64,000 nucleotides of DNA from Mobilicoccus caccae (GTDB taxonomy: Bacteria; Actinomycetota; Actinomycetes; Actinomycetales; Dermatophilaceae), in assembly GCF_030161635.1 (NCBI RefSeq), contig NZ_BSUO01000001.1, positions 3,577,199 through 3,641,198 on the forward strand, read 5' to 3'. Made by a program: the position numbers and the translations under genes. The number at the start of each line of letters is the position of its first letter. Position 1 is the first letter of the stretch. Shown piece after piece: positions 8,535 through 17,465 of this stretch. Below the pieces are notes generated by a model. The model ran no database searches and had not been told where the DNA came from. It worked only from the letters and a program-made list of their open reading frames with translations.

Positions 8535-9515
8535 TCACGCGGCCGGGCGTGGGCGTCGGTTTTCGTTGAACCGCGCCGAGGCCCGCCTGCCGAGGACAGT
8601 GAGCTTGTCGACGACGCTCGACGCCGAGTCCGACAGCCGTGCTCGGGCGTCGTGTCCGAGCACGCCCTTCCCGCCCTGATCACCCGCGGCCGACGGCAGC
8701 AGCCGTGACACCAGCCCCATGGCGGCGTCGGCCGTCGCGGGTGCCAGACCGTAGGCGCGGACGCCGATCTTGGTGAGCGGCGACAACAGGACGATGCTCC
8801 TGCCGCCGAGCACGCCCGCGACCATCTTCCGCGCCGCGCGTTCGGCGTCCATCGAGATCAGCGGCAGCGAGGCGCCGGGCGCGAACCAGGCGTACTCGGC
8901 CGGAGCGTCGCCGACGAACGTCGCCTGCACGTGCGAGCCGGTGCGCATGAGGCCGGGCACGATCGTCGTGGCGGTGACACCCGACCCGGCGAGGTCGGCG
9001 GACAGCCCCCGCGTGTAGCCGACCGCCCCGAACTTGGCCGTCGAGTACGGCAGGAGGTGGGGGACGGCGATCATGCCTCCGACCGACGTCACCACCCCCA
9101 GGCGTCCCCGCCGGCGTGCGCGCATCGCCGGGAGGACCGCCTGCGTCACCGTGATCGGCCCCCACAGCATCGTGTCGAGCGCCTCCTCGTAGTGGTGTCG
9201 CTCGAAGGACTCCGCCGGTCCGACCTGGATGACCCCCGCCACGTGCACGGCGACCTCGATCGGGCCGAGCTCGCGTTCCACGGCCGCCACGACGTCGCGG
9301 ATCTGCGTCTGGTCCCGCACATCGGCCACGCGGGTGTCGAAGTCGTGGCCCCACCCGGCCATGGTCTCCTGCGCCCCGGCCAGGGCGTCGGGGTCACGGC
9401 TGAGTCCGACGACGCGGAACCCCCGTGCGGCGAGCTCACGGGCGACGAGCAGCCCGAGGCCGCGGGAGGCGCCGGCGACCAGGGCGACGGGACGGGGTGT
9501 GGGCGAGGAGTTCAT
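8535..9515 (-). CDS. short-chain dehydrogenase/reductase
   Basis: 326 residues, longer than the classic 250 because of a basic C-terminal tail. It has the NAD(P) motif GASRGLG near residue 16, an ADVRD cofactor motif, HVAGVIQVG in the position of NNAG, a catalytic Ser in VVTSVGGM, and YSTAK with catalytic Tyr and Lys. The FARNE-like C-terminus lacks membrane segments. It is divergent from a zinc alcohol dehydrogenase, and the two may belong to one detoxification or lipid reduction response. Substrate unknown. Confidence 0.8.
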   Translation of the reverse strand: MNSSPTPRPVALVAGASRGLGLLVARELAARGFRVVGLSRDPDALAGAQETMAGWGHDFDTRVADVRDQTQIRDVVAAVERELGPIEVAVHVAGVIQVGPAESFERHHYEEALDTMLWGPITVTQAVLPAMRARRRGRLGVVTSVGGMIAVPHLLPYSTAKFGAVGYTRGLSADLAGSGVTATTIVPGLMRTGSHVQATFVGDAPAEYAWFAPGASLPLISMDAERAARKMVAGVLGGRSIVLLSPLTKIGVRAYGLAPATADAAMGLVSRLLPSAAGDQGGKGVLGHDARARLSDSASSVVDKLTVLGRRASARFNENRRPRPAA

Positions 9516-9547
9516 GGACCTCCCTTACCCCGGGACGGGAGAACGAT

Positions 9548-9575
9548 GAATCGGCGCGCCATGTATGCCCGATTC
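9548..9575. promoter_or_regulatory. inverted repeat between divergent dehydrogenase genes
   Basis: GAATCGG at 9548-9554 and CCGATTC at 9569-9575 form a perfect 7-base dyad with a 14-base spacer, located in the 110-base divergent region. It is a candidate operator controlling both the SDR and the alcohol dehydrogenase. No regulator gene is adjacent. Confidence 0.35.
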
Positions 9576-9624
9576 GTCTGGTGGGTAATCGAGGGGTCGG
9601 ATCACCACCGACAGGAGAACGACG

Positions 9625-10815
9625 ATGAAGGCATTGACCTGGCAGGGCACCGAGAAGGTCTCGATCGAGGAGGTTCCCGACCCCGTCATCCAGGAGCCGA
9701 CCGACGCGATCATCAAGGTGACCTCCACCGCGATCTGCGGGTCCGACCTGCACCTGTACAAGGTGCTCGGCCCCTTCCTCACACCCGGCGACATCCTCGG
9801 TCACGAGCCGATGGGCATCGTCGAGGAGGTCGGGTCCGAGGCGGCCTCGCGCCTCAAGGTGGGCGACCGGGTGGTCGTGCCCTTCAACATCTCCTGCGGG
9901 CATTGCTGGATGTGCACGCACGACCTGCAGTCCCAGTGCGAGACGACAGCGGACCACGAGCAGGACAAGGGCGCCGCGCTGTTCGGGTACACGAGCATGT
10001 ACGGGGCGGTCCCCGGTGGTCAGGCCGAGTACCTGCGGGTGCCGCAGGCGCAGTTCGGGCCGGTCGTCGTCCCCAAGGAGGGCCCGGACGAGCTGTATCT
10101 CTACCTGTCCGACATCCTGCCGACCGCCTGGCAGGGCGTGAAGTACGCGGAGGTCGGGCCCGGCACGACGGTCGCCGTCATCGGCCTCGGCCCGGTCGGA
10201 CAGCTCGCCACGCGCTGCGCCCGGTACCTGGGCGCGGAGCGCGTCATCGGTGTCGACCTCGTCGACGAACGCCTGGCCGTGGCCCGCTCGCACGGGGTCG
10301 AGACCATCGACCTGCGCGCCGTGGACGGCGAGGTGTACGAGGCGATCCGCGAGATGACGGACGGTCGCGGTGCCGACTGCGTCGTCGAGACCGTCGGGAT
10401 GGAATCGCACGGCAACCCCATCGCCGCGACCGCCATCACCGCCACCGGCCTCCTGCCCGGACCGCTCGCGCGGGCGGCCTTCAAGACGGCCGGTCTCGAC
10501 CGACTCGACGCCCTGCACACCTCACTGCAGTCGTCCCGACGCGGCGGGATCGTCTCGATCTCGGGCGTCTACGGCGGCATGGCCGACCCGATGCCGATGA
10601 TGGCGATGTTCGACCGGCAACTCACCCTGCGCATGGGGCAGGCGAACGTGCGCCGCTGGACCGACGAACTCCTGGGCATCATCGAGAGCGATGGCGACGT
10701 GTTCGGCCTGACCGACCTCGCGACCCACCGCCCCTCACTCGAGGAGGCACCGGCCGCCTACGAGATGTTCCAGAAGAAGGAGGACGGCTGCATGAAGGTC
10801 GTCCTCAAGCCCTGA
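9625..10815 (+). CDS. zinc-dependent alcohol dehydrogenase, formaldehyde-dehydrogenase-like
   Basis: 396 residues of the medium-chain dehydrogenase family. The catalytic zinc site is AICGSDLHLY and GHEPMGIVEEVG. The structural zinc cluster is SCGHCWMC with a later Cys (QSQCETT). The Rossmann motif is VAVIGLGPVGQLATRCARYLG, followed by GVDLVDERL, whose Asp suggests NAD preference. The long insert before PGGQAEYLRVP and the C-terminus are like the dismutating or glutathione-independent formaldehyde dehydrogenase group. ATG 9625 follows AGGAGAACG. A strong hairpin follows the stop. Confidence 0.85.
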   Translation: MKALTWQGTEKVSIEEVPDPVIQEPTDAIIKVTSTAICGSDLHLYKVLGPFLTPGDILGHEPMGIVEEVGSEAASRLKVGDRVVVPFNISCGHCWMCTHDLQSQCETTADHEQDKGAALFGYTSMYGAVPGGQAEYLRVPQAQFGPVVVPKEGPDELYLYLSDILPTAWQGVKYAEVGPGTTVAVIGLGPVGQLATRCARYLGAERVIGVDLVDERLAVARSHGVETIDLRAVDGEVYEAIREMTDGRGADCVVETVGMESHGNPIAATAITATGLLPGPLARAAFKTAGLDRLDALHTSLQSSRRGGIVSISGVYGGMADPMPMMAMFDRQLTLRMGQANVRRWTDELLGIIESDGDVFGLTDLATHRPSLEEAPAAYEMFQKKEDGCMKVVLKP

Positions 10816-10830
10816 GCCCGCGCTCCCCCA

Positions 10831-10880
10831 CGCACACGAGGGCCGGTCCACCTGTGTCGGTGGACCGGCCCTCGTGTGCG
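10831..10880 (+). terminator. strong hairpin terminator after the alcohol dehydrogenase
   Basis: A perfect 22-base-pair stem (10831-10852 with 10859-10880) closes a 6-base loop, TGTGTC. It lies 16 bases after the alcohol dehydrogenase stop. There is no T tract, as is common for actinobacterial terminators. Confidence 0.85.
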
Positions 10881-10938
10881 TCGTGCTGCGCGCGCCACAC
10901 CATCGCATCCGCCTGCTCGGGCAACACTGGATTTCATG

Positions 10939-10992
10939 TATGATCGAGTCACTACATCCCCCTCGCCTCTCGACGATGCGCACTAGGGGGAT
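10939..10992 (+). ncRNA. possible small RNA/leader upstream of the Abi gene
   Basis: TATGAT at 10939-10944 is a good -10 box in an otherwise GC-rich genome. About six bases after it begins a hairpin whose arms ATCCCCCT (10956-10963) and AGGGGGAT (10985-10992) pair perfectly across a 21-base loop, followed by a short T-rich stretch. No open frame uses it and it ends 60 bases before the Abi gene. AbiF-type genes are known to be preceded by a structured ncRNA, and this could be that element. The consensus itself was not compared. Confidence 0.35.
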
Positions 10993-11051
10993 TTTCCTTT
11001 CCCCGGCGTAGGACGTCGCTCGGAGCACCCCGAGCCTCCTACGATCGAGGG

Positions 11052-11839
11052 ATGCCACGCCGTCGGCCCAGCCATCCGCCCCTCCGACCCCGCGGCACTG
11101 GTGAGTACGACAAGCCACCTCTCACCCACGCCCAACTCATCGATCGCATGCGGAGCCGCGGCCTGAGCGTGGCCGATGTCCCGCGAACACTGCGATACCT
11201 GCAGCAGATCTGTTCGGTGACTCCAGTCAACACCAGCGGCTCCTGCAGAGCGTGCGCGACCGATGCCGAGAGCAGCTCGCGCGTCCAGCGGAACAGCCTC
11301 CTGAAGACATCACCTTTCGTAGCGCCGTGGAGCACTACCTCACCACCGACGGTCGGCCAGAGCTTCCTCCGTCGTGGGTGACTCTCGAGCTGCTCACGTT
11401 CGGTGAGCTCATCCATCTGGTCAGGAATTTGGCCGAGAGGGAGGACCGGAACGCGATCGCGCAGGTCCTGGGGGTCAACGAACCCCTGCTTATCTCCTGG
11501 CTCCGGAGTTACCAGCGAGTGCGCAACATCTGTGCCCACCACGGACGGCTGTGGAACGTGGGCTTGGGTGTCTATCCCGCACTTCCGCGAAGTCGGCGGG
11601 TGGCGTGGCTTGATCGGCCGGAGGTTCTCAACCGAGACCAACGCCGGGCCAAGCGCCTCTATCCAGTGATGGTGTCGATCCAGTCCGTTCTGACCACGAT
11701 CTCGCCACGGAGCACGTGGGCCTCCCGTCTAGCTGCGCTTCTCGACGAAAATCCCAGTGTTCCTCTGGACGGCATGGGCTTTCCCCATGACTGGAGCACC
11801 GATTCCTTTTGGTCACGGCATCTGGCCGACCCGCAGTAG
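11052..11839 (+). pseudogene. Abi_2/AbiF-type abortive infection gene, internally deleted
   Basis: The first frame from ATG 11052 gives the Abi_2 N-terminus (YDKPPLTHAQLIDRMRSRGL, then TLRYLQQI), which normally continues into NYYRLSGY. Instead the frame changes and the family's later part follows (LFGDSSQHQRLLQSVRD, then LPPSWVTLELLTFGELIHLV). The HEPN-like motif RSYQRVRNICAHHGRLWN (R-x4-H type) is intact. About 80-100 central residues appear lost at a junction near 11207-11217. The full protein would be a HEPN RNase-like phage defence toxin; as read it is non-functional. A promoter-like hairpin lies upstream and a hairpin terminator downstream. Confidence 0.72.
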
Positions 11840-11856
11840 AGCGTGGTCGGGCCTGG

Positions 11857-11904
11857 CACGGAGAAAGGCCGGGACCGCCTCGGCGGCACCGGCCTTTCTC
11901 CGTG
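11857..11904. terminator. bidirectional hairpin between Abi and sodA
   Basis: A perfect 16-base stem (11857-11872 with 11889-11904) encloses a 16-base loop between the converging Abi remnant and sodA. It ends 18 bases from the sodA stop and contains an A/T-containing arm on either strand, which suits termination in both directions. Confidence 0.8.
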
Positions 11905-11922
11905 TAGTGCGGGATGCCTCGC

Positions 11923-12543
11923 TCAGCCGATGAGCGGGGTGGCGCTGCGGGCCGCCTCGAAGCGCTGCTGCGCGTCTTCCCAGTTGACGACGTTCCACCA
12001 GGCCTTGACGTAGTCCGGCTTCATGTTCTGGTAGTCGAGGTAGAAGGCGTGCTCCCACATGTCGAGCATGACGACCGGGACGATGCCGGCGGTGATGTTG
12101 CCGTGCTGGTCGGTCATCTGCTCGATGACCAGACGCTGGCCGATCTGGTCGTAGCCGAGAACGGCCCAACCGGAACCCTGGATGGTCGTCGCGACAGCGG
12201 TGAAGTGGCTCTGGAAGCCGTCGAAGCTACCGAAGAACTCGTCGATCGCCGAGGCGAGCTCACCCGTGGGCTTGTCGCCACCGGCCGGGGACAGGTTCTT
12301 CCAGAAGATCGAGTGGTTGGTGTGACCACCGAGGTTGAAGGCCAGGTTGCGCGAGAGCAGGAGGGCCTTGTCGGCGATGGAGCCGTCGGCGCGGGCCTCT
12401 TCCATCTTCTCCAGCGCGGTGTTCGCGGCCTTGACGTAGGTCGCGTGGTGCTTGTCGTGGTGCAGCTCCATGATCTTGCCGCTGATGTGGGGCTCGAGAG
12501 CCGCGTAGTCGTACGGAAGGTCCGGAAGGGTGTACTCCGCCAT
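11923..12543 (-). CDS. sodA: superoxide dismutase, Mn/Fe type
   Basis: 206 residues. Converts superoxide to hydrogen peroxide and oxygen in the cytoplasm or on export. Metal ligands are visible as His28 (MELHHDKHH), His77 ([10 protein letters not shown]), Asp161 and His165 ([17 protein letters not shown]). [10 protein letters not shown] and the Gly-rich GGH region are those of the Mn type. ATG 12543 follows AGGAGAGG. Length and colinearity match actinobacterial SodA fully. The 237 bases upstream hold no other gene. Confidence 0.95.
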   Translation of the reverse strand: MAEYTLPDLPYDYAALEPHISGKIMELHHDKHHATYVKAANTALEKMEEARADGSIADKALLLSRNLAFNLGGHTNHSIFWKNLSPAGGDKPTGELASAIDEFFGSFDGFQSHFTAVATTIQGSGWAVLGYDQIGQRLVIEQMTDQHGNITAGIVPVVMLDMWEHAFYLDYQNMKPDYVKAWWNVVNWEDAQQRFEAARSATPLIG

Positions 12544-12780
12544 CGGGATTCCTCTCCTCTGCTGCGTCGGGATGCGCCGACTGCTGTGCCGACGCCTTCG
12601 TTTGCACTGTATCCACGGTGGCCGTTCTCCATTCGTCGAGGCGACCACGATGCGGGATTCTGCGACCGACCGGCGGTACGACGGCCCGTTGACCTGCATC
12701 GATGAGTCCGAAGAGGACGAGCCGGACGGAACGGGCGATTCCCTCTCGACATCCGGGACCGGATCGGCCGATGCTGACGC

Positions 12781-13584
12781 ATGACCTCCTCGACCTCCGT
12801 CACCTCCTCGACCTACGACCATCTCCGCGTCGAGCGCGCGGGCTCCACGACGACCATCACCCTCGCCCGCCCCGAGAAGCGCAACGCGTTGTCCTTCGAC
12901 GTGATGACCGAGGTGCGCGACGCCCTGTGGGAGGCGGGGAGCAGCGACACACTGGCGGTGGTCCTCGCCGCCGAGGGCAAGGTCTTCTCCGCGGGCCACA
13001 ACTTCGGCGACATGGCCGGCGCCGACCTCGCCTCGACCCGCGCCCTGTTCGAACGGTGCGTCGAGATGATGGACGCAGTCCAGCAGATCCCGCAGCCCGT
13101 CATCGCGAAGGTCCACGCCCTGGCCACGGCCGCCGGGTGCCAGCTCGTGGCGACCTGCGACCTCGCGATCGCGGCGCAGTCGGCCGGCTTCGCCCTCCCC
13201 GGCGGCAAGGGCGGCCTCTTCTGCACGACCCCGCTGGTGGCGGTAGGGCGCAACATCGGCCGCAAGCGCGCACTCGAACTCGCCCTCACCGGCGACCCCA
13301 TCGACGCCGAGACCGCCGCTGACTGGGGACTCATCAACCGCGCGGTGCCCGACACGGAACTCGACGACGCCGTGGCCGACCTCGTCGCCCGTGTCACCCG
13401 AGGCAGCGCGTACGGCCGCAGCATGGGCAAACGCGCCTTCTACGCCCAGATCGGACTCGACCAGCCGCAGGCCTACGCCGTCGCACTGGAATCGATGGCG
13501 GCGGGCGCCACCACGGCCGACGCCCAGGAAGGCTTCGCCGCGTTCCTCGAGAAGCGACACCCGGAGTTCACGAGTCGCCCGTGA
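12781..13584 (+). CDS. enoyl-CoA hydratase/isomerase family protein
   Basis: 267 residues of the crotonase fold. It has [13 protein letters not shown] in the CoA-binding segment, an oxyanion hole ([32 protein letters not shown]) and [12 protein letters not shown]. The catalytic glutamates of true hydratases are replaced: the position after the GGxGG-like oxyanion loop is [12 protein letters not shown]. The closest resemblance is to the ECHDC3-like branch, so function may be other than beta-oxidation. It is isolated, between sodA and a converging TetR gene. Confidence 0.78.
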   Translation: MTSSTSVTSSTYDHLRVERAGSTTTITLARPEKRNALSFDVMTEVRDALWEAGSSDTLAVVLAAEGKVFSAGHNFGDMAGADLASTRALFERCVEMMDAVQQIPQPVIAKVHALATAAGCQLVATCDLAIAAQSAGFALPGGKGGLFCTTPLVAVGRNIGRKRALELALTGDPIDAETAADWGLINRAVPDTELDDAVADLVARVTRGSAYGRSMGKRAFYAQIGLDQPQAYAVALESMAAGATTADAQEGFAAFLEKRHPEFTSRP

Positions 13585-13615
13585 CCGCCGGCGGCGCCTC
13601 GACCTCGGCTCCTGC

Positions 13616-14221
13616 TCAGGGCAGGAGCTGCCGGACGAGGGTCTCGGCGAGCCAGGTGGTGATGCGGTCGTCGTCCCAGCCGCAGTCGACTCCGGCGAGG
13701 TAGACCTCGATCCCGGTGAGGATCCACGCCCGGTCCGCAGCGTCCTCGGCGGCGAGGCCGGGGCGGAGTTCGCCGGCGTCCGCCATTCGGCGCATCAGCG
13801 AACGCAGGGCGCTGCGTCGATGGGCGTCGCCCGCCTGTTTGAGGTCGGCCATCGGCGGCTCGGCGGCGGCCTCGCGGCAGATGTCCTTGAGGGTGCGTGA
13901 CGGGGCCAGCATGGACACGGTCCACCCGGCCCACGCGGTGAGGCGGTCCACGCCGTTCGCGGCGTGCTCGATGCGCTCTCGCCATCCGGCGGCGTCGGCG
14001 CCGGATTCCAACTCCTGCAGCAGCGCCGGCACCAATGCGGCCTTCGTGCCGAAGTGGGCGTGCACCGTCTGTGAGCTGACCCCCGCGGCCCGCGCGATGC
14101 CGGCGATCCCCGCCTTGCCGAACCCACCTGCCAGGAACTCCTCCCGGGCCGCGTCGAGGATGCGACGACGGGTCTGCGCGGCCCGCCGTTCGCGCACCTC
14201 GGAGCTGTACGTGCGCGTCAC
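13616..14221 (-). CDS. TetR-family transcriptional regulator
   Basis: 201 residues from GTG 14221, which overlaps the stop of the preceding membrane gene by 4 bases (GTGA). The N-terminal helix-turn-helix is clear ([20 protein letters not shown], then [20 protein letters not shown]). The C-terminal helical domain (about 70-200) is divergent and probably binds a small hydrophobic ligand. Because the two genes form an operon, the regulator probably controls the membrane protein. Confidence 0.85.
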   Translation of the reverse strand: MTRTYSSEVRERRAAQTRRRILDAAREEFLAGGFGKAGIAGIARAAGVSSQTVHAHFGTKAALVPALLQELESGADAAGWRERIEHAANGVDRLTAWAGWTVSMLAPSRTLKDICREAAAEPPMADLKQAGDAHRRSALRSLMRRMADAGELRPGLAAEDAADRAWILTGIEVYLAGVDCGWDDDRITTWLAETLVRQLLP

Positions 14222-14780
14222 GCGGCAGCACCCTGCATCCGCCGCTGCTCGGCGCGGGCACCCGCCGAGATCCCCCACAGCGCGACCCACACCAGGGCGA
14301 TCCCCGGCAGGACGCCGGCGGCCAGGTCGACCCACCAGCGGGGCGCGCCGCCGAAGGCGAGCACCAGGCCGAGAACACCCAGGGGCGTGAGCACGTACGC
14401 CAGCGTCGTGAACATCGGCATCTTCGTGACCCTCCCCATCGGGTAGAAGTGCGCGCCCACCACCGTCGTGATCCACGCGATCGCCGCCTCCGGACGCCCC
14501 AGGACGGTGTTCAGCACGAACAGCCCACCGAAGATGGCGAGCACCTCGACGGCGGTGATCAGACCGAACTTCCCCGGAAGGGGTCGGCGGACTCACCGCT
14601 GCGGATCTCCAGCAGCAACCCCCGGTTGCGCCAGAACGTGACGACGAACGCCACCGCCGCGAGGACGGCCAGCGCCGTCACGATCGCAGGGAGCATCCCC
14701 GGCAGGCGCGAGTTGTTGACGCGCAGGTACGTGAGTCCGAACCCCAGACCTACGAGCGAACCGACCAGACGACCGGACAT
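14218..14780 (-). pseudogene. small polytopic membrane protein, split by a frameshift
   Basis: The upstream frame holds two transmembrane helices (MSGRLVGSLVGLGFGLTYL and LPAIVTALAVLAAVAFVVTF), ending GESADPF. The downstream frame carries on with FGLITAVEVLAIFGGLFVLN, HFYPMGRVTKMPMF and two more helices. Adding one C near 14576 gives ADPFPGKFGLITAVEVL, a continuous four- to five-helix protein of about 187 residues. Function unknown. Operon partner of the TetR gene through a GTGA overlap. The start could be ATG 14780, 14789 or 14822. Confidence 0.6.
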
Positions 14781-14871
14781 GGCACCCATCCCCTTCAGTG
14801 GTGAGGGGATGAGCATAGTCACATTCGCTTGATACGTGTCAAGTGAATTGAGGCCTCACCTGATGTCGCCC

Positions 14872-15297
14872 TCACTCCTTGGGTGTCGGCGCGAGCTGCG
14901 TCCCTGCCGCGACGGCGCCGAGACCCAGCCCGAGCATCGTCCGCGGGGCCCGCACGCCACGGGCACGGATCCGCGCCGCCGCCGCGTCGAGCATGCGGTG
15001 CTCCACGGCGGAGACGGCGGAGAGGCCGACCAGCCCGATCATCCAGATCGCCGCCCGCTGCGCCGGATCCTCCAGAGCGCGGCTGAGCGAGGCCATCTTC
15101 TCGTCACGGTCGGGGCGGGGCGTGGGCTCGTCGTCGATGAGGGCGACACCGATGGAGGAGACCGTCAGCAGCGCCGCGCGGGCGGCGAGACGGGTCCACC
15201 GCCCCTCGACGTACTCGGGCAGGGCGGTCCACACGGCGACGGTCCCTCCAGCGAGGGCGGCCATGGAGATCGAGGTACGCAGGGATTCGTCGGTCAC
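14872..15297 (-). CDS. hypothetical membrane-associated protein
   Basis: 141 residues from GTG 15297. Three moderately hydrophobic stretches (SISMAALAGGTVAVWTAL, ARAALLTVSSIGVALI, AAIWMIGLVGLSAVSAVEH) alternate with an acidic-basic loop (DDEPTPRPDRDEK), and a fourth Gly/Ala-rich helix ends the protein. No family recognised. It stands alone between a converging regulator gene pair. Confidence 0.6.
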   Translation of the reverse strand: MTDESLRTSISMAALAGGTVAVWTALPEYVEGRWTRLAARAALLTVSSIGVALIDDEPTPRPDRDEKMASLSRALEDPAQRAAIWMIGLVGLSAVSAVEHRMLDAAAARIRARGVRAPRTMLGLGLGAVAAGTQLAPTPKE

Positions 15298-15475
15298 GGA
15301 GCCACCGTAGTGGGCGGACCGAGAACCTGTCAGGGCCTCCCCGGCCCCCTCGTGGCCACCGTCCGGGCACCGGGCCGACACCGGCGAGGCCCCGATGACG
15401 CCTTGCTCCCGGGCCGTGACGGTGCCGTACTGTCGAGGCGACAACAGGGCACAAGTAGATCCACGAAGGACCGTC

Positions 15476-16060
15476 ATGACCGATTCCGAGCCCGAGGGTG
15501 TCGTCGGCCGGCTCGGCTCACGCATCCGCGCCGAACGCCAGGGCCAAGGCCTCACGGTCGCGGAACTCTCGAACCTCAGTGGCGTCGGCCGGGCCACGGT
15601 CTCCGAACTCGAGCAGGCCGCCCGCACACCCACCCTCGACACCCTCGCGAAGATCGCCACCGGCCTCGGTGTGCCGATGCCGACGCTCCTGGAGGAACGG
15701 CGCCCCGGCATGCCGCTGGAGTCGTTCGCGCCGGGGTCCGAGCTCGAGGTCCGGGTGCTCGGCATCTGGATCGAGGACGACGTCCAGGTCGAGGTGTACC
15801 GGCTGCGCCTGTCCGGACCTCTGCGTCGGGGTCGTTCCCGGCCGGGCTCCCGGGGGTACCTCACGGTGATCTCGGGCACCCTCTCCGCCGGGTCGGCCGC
15901 CACGCCACGCCACCTGACCGCCGGTTCTCAGCTCGCGTTCGCCGCCGATCAGCCGCACGCCCTGCTGCCCGACGGCGACGCGGAGGTCGTGCTCGTCATG
16001 CGCTACCCGATCGACATCGACGTGCCTGACCCTGCCGAGCCTCAGCCCAGCGGCGACTGA
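15476..16060 (+). CDS. XRE-family regulator with C-terminal cupin
   Basis: 194 residues. Helix-turn-helix at about 14-68 (LGSRIRAERQGQGLTVAELS, VGRATVSELEQAARTPTLDT). A cupin barrel follows at about 110-185 (RGYLTVISGTLSAGS, AGSQLAFAADQPHAL, with a late His). This architecture occurs in regulators of small-molecule catabolism and polyamine or amino-acid metabolism. ATG 15476 has GAAGGA upstream. Its end overlaps the converging kinase gene by 19 bases. Target unknown. Confidence 0.82.
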   Translation: MTDSEPEGVVGRLGSRIRAERQGQGLTVAELSNLSGVGRATVSELEQAARTPTLDTLAKIATGLGVPMPTLLEERRPGMPLESFAPGSELEVRVLGIWIEDDVQVEVYRLRLSGPLRRGRSRPGSRGYLTVISGTLSAGSAATPRHLTAGSQLAFAADQPHALLPDGDAEVVLVMRYPIDIDVPDPAEPQPSGD

Positions 16061-17367
16061 AGCTCGCGCGGAACGACGCCGCGCACGCGGTATCCGTTCT
16101 CGAGCTGATCGACCTCGAGGCTTCCGCCGACCGCCTCGAGCCGCTCGCGGACCACACGCATCCCGCGGCCCTCGACGTAGTCCTCGGGCGTGAAGATCGA
16201 CTCCTCGAACCCCTCGGCCTCCCTCGCGGGCACCTCGTCCTCGATGGTGACGGCGACCTCCTCGCCCGCCCAGAGGAGTTCGACCTGCGCCACCGCCCCC
16301 GCGCCGGCGTGCCGCACCGTGTTCGTCAGGGCCTCCTGGACCGTCCGGTACAGGGCGAGCTGACCGGCCACGGGCAGGTCGCCGCGCTCGCCCACCACCC
16401 CGAGGGAGACCGCGAGACCCTCGCCGCGCGCCGCGTCGATGAGTTTGGGGAGGTCGGTGAGCTGCGGCTGCGGGGACAGCGCGTGTTCCTGCACGAGCAC
16501 CGTCGTCTGCGCATCGTCGGCGAGCATGTCGTCGAGCCCGTCGACCGGGTCGTCGAGCAGCGACAACAGTGACTGGACACGCCCGAAGGCCTCCTCACCC
16601 TGCTGCGTGATCTCGGCGAGCGCGTCGGTGGCGATGGCCGGAGCCCGCCGCGCCGCCAACCGGCCCTCCCGGGCGCGGGAGAGGATCTCGTCGAGATTGC
16701 CGAGCACCGCCCGGTGGACCTCACGGGCCGTCCGCGCCTGCTGCTGGGCGACGACATGGTCGAGATACGCGGTGTCGCTCTCGTACGTCCCCTCACCCCA
16801 ACCGGGTTCGCGCCCACGGTCCTGCTGGGCGACCGCCAGCGCCCGCCACCGGCCGCAGGCGTACGCCAACGCGACCAGCAGAACACCGACGCCCGCGACA
16901 CTCAGCCGCCACGCCTCGGGGATCGTCGGGGTGAGAAACCAGGGCATCCCGTTCCACAACGAGGCGGTGACCTCCGCCGCACCCGCGACGCCGAAGACGA
17001 TCGCCAGCGGACGGTAGGAGCGCGCATGCGCCGCAACGGAATAGATGGCCAGACCTAACAACCACGCGCTCGGGAGCAGGACCGCAGGCAGAGGACCGGG
17101 CAGACCCGTCACCGTCGCCGGGATCGCCGGACTACCCAACAGGGCCAGAGCCCCGATACCGGTGACGGCCAACGTCACCCACGGACGAGACGCACGCAGC
17201 AACAACGACAGGTGAATGGCGGCGATCGCCACCAGAGCAGGCGTCCGCCACACCGCGTCGTTCGTCTCCCACACGAGAAACGCACTCACGACGAGCAGCG
17301 GCAGTGACAGAGCGAACGCGCTCATGTCCTGCCGACGGACCAGGTGCCGCACGTTCACCCCACGCAC
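16042..17367 (-). CDS. orphan sensor histidine kinase of the HisKA_3 type
   Basis: About 441 residues. Six or so transmembrane helices occupy 15-165, with only short loops, so there is no large external sensor. The dimerisation/phosphoacceptor segment is QQQARTAREVHRAVLGNL, where His is the probable phosphosite although the usual RELHD is changed to REVHR. The ATPase N-box is YRTVQEALTNTVRHAGAGA and the G-box is VEGRGMRVVRERLEAVGG. No response regulator gene lies nearby. GTG 17367 is the longest start; GTG 17358 has the better-spaced GAGGT. Confidence 0.75.
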   Translation of the reverse strand: MRGVNVRHLVRRQDMSAFALSLPLLVVSAFLVWETNDAVWRTPALVAIAAIHLSLLLRASRPWVTLAVTGIGALALLGSPAIPATVTGLPGPLPAVLLPSAWLLGLAIYSVAAHARSYRPLAIVFGVAGAAEVTASLWNGMPWFLTPTIPEAWRLSVAGVGVLLVALAYACGRWRALAVAQQDRGREPGWGEGTYESDTAYLDHVVAQQQARTAREVHRAVLGNLDEILSRAREGRLAARRAPAIATDALAEITQQGEEAFGRVQSLLSLLDDPVDGLDDMLADDAQTTVLVQEHALSPQPQLTDLPKLIDAARGEGLAVSLGVVGERGDLPVAGQLALYRTVQEALTNTVRHAGAGAVAQVELLWAGEEVAVTIEDEVPAREAEGFEESIFTPEDYVEGRGMRVVRERLEAVGGSLEVDQLENGYRVRGVVPRELQSPLG

Positions 17368-17465
17368 CTCACCAGCCTAGACGCGAACCCACCCGCGCCC
17401 AGAACGCACACCGGCGCCGATGTATACGAGACGGATCACCCGATCCGCCCGCGAAGCAGGCGCAC

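Noticed and set aside
13616-14596. Longer TetR start beyond GTG 14221
   Set aside because: The extra residues overlap the membrane-protein gene in another frame and resemble no TetR N-terminus; GTG 14221 gives a normal 4-base overlap.
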